Source: Turbatrix aceti | Lineage: Eukaryota > Nematoda > Chromadorea > Rhabditida > Panagrolaimidae | Assembly: GCA_963969345.1 (NCBI GenBank) | Contig: OZ017766.1 | Span: forward strand, 2,542,001 to 2,606,000 | Reading direction: 5' to 3' | DNA length: 64,000 nt | Part shown: positions 57,123 through 64,000 of the stretch, in pieces | Layout of the letters: each line of letters starts with the position of its first letter | Position numbering within the stretch: the first letter of the stretch is position 1 | The notes under the pieces: model-generated | What the model was told of the DNA's origin: nothing | What the model saw: only the letters and a program-made list of their open reading frames with translations | The model's database searches: none | Translations under genes and position numbers: made by a program

Positions 57123-60100
57123 TTACAAGGCCTTGACGAAGTTGGACGGGAAGAGGCCGACTTTGCCGTCGGGGGCGCGGCCCTTCCACCAGCCATCGAA
57201 TACCTGTTCGACGTCCGTGATTACGTCGTTGGGGTTGAAGCTGATTTCGTTAGACTCCGCCGCCTGGTAGTCCCAGAGGGCAACGACGCGGTTTCCGGCT
57301 GCGGTCGGGGCCTCGGAGGCGACTGGGGGTGGGGGCGGGGGCGGGGTGGCCGGGACAGCTGGGGTGTTCCCGTTGGTGTTGGCAAACGACAGGGGCTTAT
57401 TGGCCTAAAATAACACGTGCACGTAAGAAAACAACCAATCGGTTTTTGATCGTAAAAACGGGGAACACTCTGTTCACAGCTGATCGCAAAAAGTTCTCTT
57501 CAGTTTTGTTTTTTCACGTGTTGTTGCGCAAATCTGATGCTGTTTGTTATCGGATTGATGCTGTTTTTTACAGCCGGTAAATCCTAGCACCGTTATGATC
57601 ACTGTGTAGAGTACATGGTGAGCCAACAGGTGCGTGGCGTGTTTTTGTTGTTTGCGCATTATGCGCCTATATTTTTTTCACTGCGTGATCATAAATCAAG
57701 TTTTTTTACCTCTTCCTGGACGTAAAATGACTGAAATAGGCATATGTCAAAAGTTAGCATCTAAGAGGCCTAAATGCATGCGTGTGTTTTTTTTTATTTA
57801 TTGGGTGCTAGTATTCGTGACAAAATCGGTCTTTTTGTCATTTTTCTCGAATTTATGCGTCCTGAATTTTGCTGTTCGCGTTTTTGTCAAAAATGCCAAT
57901 TTACATCGCTTCGGCCTAATTGCCAGCTTGGCCCCTTGCCTACCGTTCCATTGGTCGTCGGTGCTGGTGGCGTAGGTGTCGACGGATTAGAAAACTGCTG
58001 TCTCTGAAAGCCGCATTTTGCCTTCAATTCCTATGAAAAATGCGCAACCCACAATTTGAGCAGGTGACAAGCCGGGCGACGTGTCGATGTTGTCGTTTGG
58101 CTTGGGGCCGGTGGGGGAGGTCGCTCCGCTGGCGTCGCTCCGGATGGGGGCTGCCAGAGGCTTGGCGAGCGCGACCTCGTACTTGAAATTCTTGGGACTG
58201 GTGACGGGCTTGGACGTGTCGACGAGTTCCTGCACCTTCTGCTCGAAGAGCTGGGTGCGGCCCGTGACGAGGGTGCCCTTCTTGATCGCTGCTGCGCTCG
58301 AGCTCAGGGGCACGGGGCCCGCTGTTGGCGGGGGCACCGTGTTCTTGGATGCGTTCTGGTGGAGCTCGGTCTCGAATCTTTTGCGCTCGAGGAGGAACTG
58401 CTTCTGGCGCTCTTCATTCTTCTGGGCTTCTTCTCGTCGCCGTGATTCCTCCTCTTGTTGCTGCTGAAGACGGACAAGAGTTTTATGGTGCCCAAAGAAG
58501 AGTTTGGGTTTTCAAAAAGGGCTAATTCGATTTCGGCAAAATTTGAACTTGAAAAAATGCGGTAAATTGAGTTACTCGGGGAAATTTAGAAAGTTCGTTC
58601 AAAAGTGGGGTGTTTAGGATCGACGGGGTCGTAACTCATCAGGCTACTGTGAAATGGTCGGTCTTTGAGCTGTTACCTTTTTTGGCCATAACTCCGAATT
58701 TTACGGTTTCACCGAAATCTCGAATACGTCACGCAGTATTCCGCGTGTATGTTTTTTTTTGTAATCTTTGTTTTCCTACCCTGCATAGGTTCACAGACTC
58801 GCCGCCCGGGTTCGTGCAGCCTAAATCCCCCGGGGTCTCCCTAAATATTTGTTCGCTCATTATCCGCGTGCTCATCGCATTAGTCCGTTGTCGTATCCCG
58901 TGATTGCATTAGTCACGAATGAAATACATACGTAACCGTTTTTTTGCACCACAAATTGCTTTTTTTGCAATTTTTTCGCGTTTATTTTTCGGCCTAAAAC
59001 AAACATTTTTGTATTCTGCAATGCAAAAAAACAACAACAATTGCTGGTGTATAATTCAAAGGGGAACAAGTGCTTTTCACGCGTGCCAGACCATTGTTTA
59101 CACGTGGCCAGCGGGCTCCTATGTATTCCATATTTGTACTCACTCACTCACTCGCTCCATCCCTTTCTCTCTCCATATTTACGTTTTTTAGTCACTTCCA
59201 CGCTCTGAGCCTCACGTTTTGCTCCTTTCTGGTAAATAGTCCGCGCGAGGACCAGGACAGCCTGACTCCGATCCACGTCGTCTGAACTCGCAGGGCTGAA
59301 CTTACTGGACACTCACGCCGCGGTGCACCCACGTCTTATGTCTGCCCCATTACGCATGTTCCCACATTTGTTAATGCTTGGAGCGTGATAAGGGCATGTC
59401 CGCAACAGTGCAGGTTTTCTGTTGAAAAGTAGACGGAAGTGTTATTTTTTGGGCGAACACACATTTTTTTAATAATATTTTTTGTTGGCGCAGTACATTT
59501 TATGACAAAAATTAATTTTTTTGATAAAATTTGAAACAGTCGCCGCGGAATGTATTGTTAACGAGGCTTCGTTGTAATGGCATTATGGCGTGGCGAGTGC
59601 ACTTCGGAGGCAATTCCACATCTTCTCAAAAAATTAGGAGCAAATGACGCATCTTTTATTTTTGTTTTCGAAGAGGGGGTGTTGTTTTGAGCTTAAATTT
59701 GTTTTCTGGCGCCAAAAAATTTGCAACATATTTTTTTGTTATCAAAATGATGGTTTTTTGAATGCCAAAACCGGATTTGGGTTATTTTTAACCGCATAAA
59801 ATCAGTGCTGTCGGGTACCCGAAAATGTCGGGTACCCGACCCGAAGACCTTACCCGGACCCGAAAATTTCGGATACCCGACCCGAAAACCCGACCCGGAC
59901 CCGAAACTTTCGGGTACCCGACCCGGACCCGGATCCGGATCCGAAACTTTCGGGTACCCGACCCGAAAACCCGAAATTTTTGCTTCCGGAACATATGCCT
60001 TGGCCGATATACGCCAAATCTAGTTGAGCCAACTAATGTCCAGACGCACCAAAGAGCTTGTCTTGCGTGAGGAACTTCTCTTTCATTAGATTTTGTAATT

Positions 60101-63100
60101 TTTTTGCAACCCGAACCCGAAATTTTCGGGTACCCGATCCGGACCCGGACCCGGACCCGAAACTTTCGGGTACCCGACCCGAAAACCCGACCCGGACCCG
60201 AAACTTTCGGGTACCCGACCCGAAATTCCGGGTATTTCGGGTCGGGTCCAAGTTCGGGTCGGGTTTCGGGTCGGGTACCCGACAGCACTGCATAAAATGG
60301 GTTATAACGCCATTTTTGGTCACAGCGTGGATAAAGAGATTGGGTCGTTTCCGCTACGCATAAATCTGCCTGAAGGACCTCTTTTGGGTCACTCTTTTCG
60401 CGAAGAGACGCATGGATTTCTCGTGCTCTGCTTGAAAGGCGGAGGACCGAGCAACAGTTGCTTGTGTCTCTGCGCAAAAAATTTAGGCGGATGGAAACAA
60501 TGCATTTTGCCGCGTTGTTTTCTGCCAATGCGCTTTGAACCGCCACCGCTTTTTCGCACGTTTTTTGTCTCTGACTTTTCCTTGCCTTTCACCTTGTTTT
60601 GGGATTCCGCCTGAGGAAATTTTGGGGTCAAACTACAGGCGCACCCTTTCCTAGCGTTCTTTGGCCACCATGAGCTGATGCGGGGTAGGCGCTCATTTTT
60701 TTGGTTCACGAGCTTCGAAAATGTGAACCGAACCAGCAGTGAGGAATCTGTTGCCTTTTGGAGCAGGCATCTGCCATCTCCACTCACATATACGCTCGCG
60801 TAATAATAATTTTCATCTGTTTTGCCCTGCCTGAGGAATCGTACTCCTGCGAGTTCGGTTTTTGGTTGCTTTTGGCATGTTTACGCTCATCCGCCGGCTT
60901 TTTTGGAATTATATGTATTTAACTCTCTAAAATTTCAAAATCTAATTTCTAGGAAAAAAATGGGATTTTTGGACACGAGTTCAAATTAAAAAAAATTATT
61001 TTATTAATTTTGAAAAAATAATAATATTGTTTCATTATTGGTTTGTGTCCAGTTTCAAAGACCAGTGTCAATGTTGTGCAGCGCTGACTAATTAGTTTTC
61101 ACTGGCCAGAGTTGTTTTTTTTTTGCCGCTGGAAACGGTTCCTCTCGTCCGACAATTTTTTATCGCATCGAAATTGCGCTCGTCTGTCTGACTTGTTTGG
61201 CCCGAAGTAAATTGGGGAGAAGAAGTTTTAAATTAGCCGAATTAGTACTGCAGTGCAATTTTTTGCCCAGAGCCACGAGTAAAAACGGCACTCGTCATCT
61301 CCTGAGTCAGTCGAAATCTTTCTTGGTCTTGTGAACTCGCATAAAAAATTGGTGTTAATTTTTGATTGCAGCCACAAATGTGGCTTTGTCCACGGTGGCA
61401 ATTGTTCATTTTTTCCGGACAAAGGCATCCTCTTTTTTTTGCACATCGTAAAAAAAATGTGTTTTGATGACGTTAGATTTTTTTGGATTTTTGGATCAAA
61501 AACCCCGAACCAACCTCTTTCCAGAACTTTTCTCTTTCCTGAAGGTCGATGTCGACGTTCGGCTTGACTGGCGTGTACACCGTGCCCACGGGGGCAGGGA
61601 TCTCGAACATGCTGGCGGTGCCCGGACTGCTGCTGCTTTGAGAGATTCCAAACTTCTCCAACTGCCCTCGGATGTCCTCCAAATCGATGTCGTCCGGCGA
61701 TCGCGCGTTTATCGTGAGGTTGACTCTCTTGACGAAGTCCTTGACCAACGAGACGTTCGGAGCGGTCGTTGACAGGGTTTGGAAGGGAACGCTGTCGCCT
61801 TGCTGCAAAAGAAACGGCGCGATCGAGGGGAAAGAGAAAGTCTCACGAGCCCGGACCACAAGCATCCAGCGGAAGGGGGGTCTCGCTCGTTGTTTTATCC
61901 GCCGAGAGGATAAACAGGTCCTGCTGGGATGAAAGCGCAGCTGTGCTTTGCTTTCTTCCTTCCGTTCGCCTCCTCCGGGGATGTCGATCGGACAGACAAG
62001 AGCGAGCCTGTCTTGAATAACACTCACAACAAAGAGGGCTCCGAATAGCAAAATAGGTGGATCTCGTGACTCGCCTGCTTGAGACTGCAGTCAGAGATCA
62101 GCCGTTCAAAGGGCAGGTTTTGGTGAGTCACAGGTTTCGAAAACCCGGCTTGGAGGCAACAAGGGGGGGGGCAGGTGTGTGATTTATCCCGGCTCGCAGC
62201 TGATGGCATGTTTTTTTCTAAGAATCATAGGCGGCTGAGTCATGCTATGCGGCCTGGGCTCTGTTATTCTAATGCAAGAGGTCAGACGACCAGAGAGGGG
62301 CGAATGTTCGTGTTCGTTGAAGAAAATAATTCTTTTATTTTTTCGTCTTCGTTCACGAACAAGAAAAAACTACTGTTCCTTTATCCCTGGACCGAATAAT
62401 ATGTAAACAACGAAGAAAACAACCACTGACTTTGCAAAAGCCGCAGTCATCAGAAGACCCCAAAAACTCACCCAGTGAATGAGGATAACCTTTCTCTGCG
62501 TGAGCCCGACACTCGAGAATGTTGCGAAACCGTATTGTACCCGAGTGACGTCGAACGAGTCGATGAGTTCCCGGATGCCGCCTTCTGAAAAACGGAGAGC
62601 TGTGGATCAGCTGTCAGCTGGGCAACAATGAATGCATATTTGAGGAGGCCAGATTCATCTCGCTTGCGCACGCGAGATGATTGTGGTTTTGTAGGTTGTG
62701 GCAAGTAGGCAAACAAAGCGATGTGCTTTGTTTTTTTGTAGGGACGTCTGGTTTTTTGGGTTACGCGTTGAACATTCTTAGAACCCGGATCAAAAAGAGA
62801 GTGCGTGAAATGAAAAAGTGCCGACCGTCGAGCAGACACTTTGCTCTTCTACGAGCACTTTTGCACTCCAAAACAAAACGAAAGCCGCGCGCGTGTTCTT
62901 CAAAAATAAATCAGGTCGAAATTTGGAGTGAATGGAGCGGATATTTTGCGAGACTCACTCACCTCCTTCCGAGCCGAGCGTAACAACTGGCGACGATGCG
63001 TTCTCATACTCAAAAATTGCCCTGAAAGAAGCGTAGTTGGTTATTTTTACACTTTTTTAGCCATTGAGTTTGTTGGCAGATGTTTCCGTTCCCTTTCATT

Positions 63101-63293
63101 CATTTCGTTCTGCCACAGGCCATCACAGGTGACAGCTGGTCTTTCACGGGCCCCCCTACCACCCGGACATACACATTGAGTCCGGCTGGAAAAAGCACTG
63201 ATTAACTGACCATTCGTTGCCGGTGGTACTTGATGACACCCGGTTGAACGAGTCGAGGAGCTCCTTTTCGTGCACCACGAACACTGCTGACAT
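57123..63293 (-). CDS. DBNL: Drebrin-like protein (Abp1 family)
   Basis: An actin-filament-binding adaptor linking cortical actin to endocytosis through its SH3 domain. Minus-strand exons are 63293-63211, 63021-62963, 62584-62472, 61802-61515, 58463-58053 and 57404-57123 (phases 2,1,0,0,0), giving 411 aa; human DBNL has about 430. The ADF-H domain (1-130) has WAIFEYENASSPV, GEGGIRELIDSFDVTRVQYG and LVKDFVKRVNLTINAR, matching human WALFTYEG, GEGGLEEMVEELN and HVTINAR. Then come APVGTVY and a charged coiled-coil (QQQEEESRRREEAQKNEERQ, about 182-215). A disordered linker with a polyproline run leads to an SH3 domain at 357-411 (ALWDYQAAESNEISFNPNDV, GWWKG, GLFPSNFV). A 5' UTR acceptor ends at 63316. 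Donors GTTGGT (exon 4) and GTGGGT (exon 5) are atypical. Intron 4 is 3.05 kb and contains a hAT MITE. Confidence 0.93.
59803..60290. mobile_element. hAT-type MITE (488 bp) in DBNL intron 4
   Basis: It begins CAGTGCTGTCGGGTACCCGA and ends with the exact reverse complement, a perfect 20-bp terminal inverted repeat. It is flanked by exact 8-bp duplications CATAAAAT (59795-59802 and 60291-60298). The CAGTG start and 8-bp duplication are typical of hAT. Both arms are packed with CCCGACCCG/CCCGAAA strings and the palindrome CGGGTACCCG (about eight copies). The centre (about 59980-60110) is ordinary sequence. There is no transposase; long frames through it are products of the repeats. Confidence 0.96.
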
Positions 63294-64000
63294 TGTCGGG
63301 CTGCGATTCAACCGCCTGCAAAGCATCAAAATGTTTATTAGAAATCACTGTGCGGCGTTCGAACATGGCACCGCTAAATAAGAGGGCTGCCGGCGTGTAC
63401 CAGAAATCAGGAGAGCCGCGGTGAGGGAATGGCACGTACGCGTGCACGCAAGCATGACCCGGCCCCGGCGAGTCAGGAAAAGGCGAGAGCGAGTGCGAAT
63501 GCTTTTGTGTGAATCACCTTGACTCCATTTGATTCATCGCTTTTCGTCTACCAGTAAAAATAGCGGCCAGCTGATCACGGACAGGACAGTTTATGGCTTC
63601 GCGCACCGGTGCACGGGAGCATGCGAAATCGAGGAAGACGTCCTTTTGGCACACTTTTAAGGTTTACGGTTTCAATTCCACGAAAAAAAACAATCAAAAT
63701 GCGCGATTTACAGCAACGATCGCGCGTGCTGGTGCAAAAAACGCTCATGCGTGGCGGCATCCTTCTTTTGTTGCGCGTGTAAAGCTGCCGCATCGCAGTT
63801 AGCCCCGAATGGTTCTCATGGTTGACGGAATTCTTCTACAAATTGGGCCGGTCATAAAATTGATTTTAGGCAGCGGCTTTTTTCAGGCATTTTAAATTAG
63901 CACCGTTATCGACGCCAGAACGCGTGTAAAAATTGATAAATTTGATGTTGAAGATAATTGTTGTGGACCTCCTGCGAAGGGTCTGGCTCGATCGGCACAC
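63294..64000. other. Upstream region of DBNL
   Basis: Contains the DBNL 5' UTR (acceptor TTTGCAG ending at 63316 on the minus strand) and presumably its promoter. No other gene is recognised before the window ends. Confidence 0.4.

Noticed and set aside
59803..60290. CRISPR-like spaced palindromes
   Set aside because: The repeats are irregular, there are no unique spacers, and the unit has transposon termini in an animal genome.
59788..60546. 252-codon minus-strand frame rich in Gly/Ser/Arg
   Set aside because: It is translated repeat sequence of the hAT MITE, bounded by an exact target duplication.

Overview
The window is nuclear DNA of an invertebrate animal. Genes are interrupted by spliceosomal introns of about 40 nt to 3 kb, coding exons are GC-richer than the AT-rich flanks, and there are no operons or bacterial signals. 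The gene set is metazoan: NIM1 kinase, BTB zinc-finger factor, WH2 protein, drebrin-like protein, ionotropic glutamate receptor-like channel and a neuropeptide precursor. The tramtrack-style BTB zinc-finger protein and a possibly orcokinin-like precursor fit Ecdysozoa best. A tardigrade or a non-rhabditid nematode are possible; I cannot fix the species.

Layout. 1-665: 3' end of a NIM1-type kinase gene (+). 1500-5050: GC-rich, repeat-rich island with no recognisable protein, including three copies of a 40-42 bp hairpin element with splice-site-like ends. 6257-7400: cytochrome b561 (+). 7.4-19.4 kb: largely empty, with one hAT-type MITE (15395-15761) and two unrecognised open frames (17.5-18.6 kb). 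19410-23233: BTB/C2H2 zinc-finger transcription factor (+). 23966-25431: AAR2 splicing factor (-), head-to-head with DDOST/OST48 (25948-27635, +). 27.6-35.9 kb: no recognised gene, but dispersed repeats and a decayed DDOST exon fragment. 35936-39185: WH2 actin-binding protein (+). 41775-42773: multi-copy peptide precursor (-). 45702-46834: complete miniature LTR retrotransposon with identical LTRs and a 5-bp target duplication. 48359-48508: foldback element. 48964-49429: V-ATPase subunit e (+). 50044-51664: glutamate receptor-like channel (+). 54072-56066: type II membrane protein with a GM2-activator-like (ML) domain (+). 57123-63293: drebrin-like protein DBNL/Abp1 (-), whose largest intron carries a second hAT MITE (59803-60290).

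The genes do not form one pathway. Two (WH2 protein, DBNL) act on actin. Three (DDOST, V-ATPase e, ML protein) belong to the secretory/endomembrane system. Two (peptide precursor, receptor-like channel) are signalling genes. The most novel item is the peptide precursor: a signal peptide followed by about 17 peptides of the form (S/T/Y)VPL...DF(I/V/L)(L/F), each released at dibasic sites and none carrying an amidation glycine. The best mobile-element evidence is three elements with exact target-site duplications, of which the LTR element looks recent.

Exon boundaries below were set by hand from GT/AG sites with matching reading phase. In every full model the joined exon lengths are a multiple of three.
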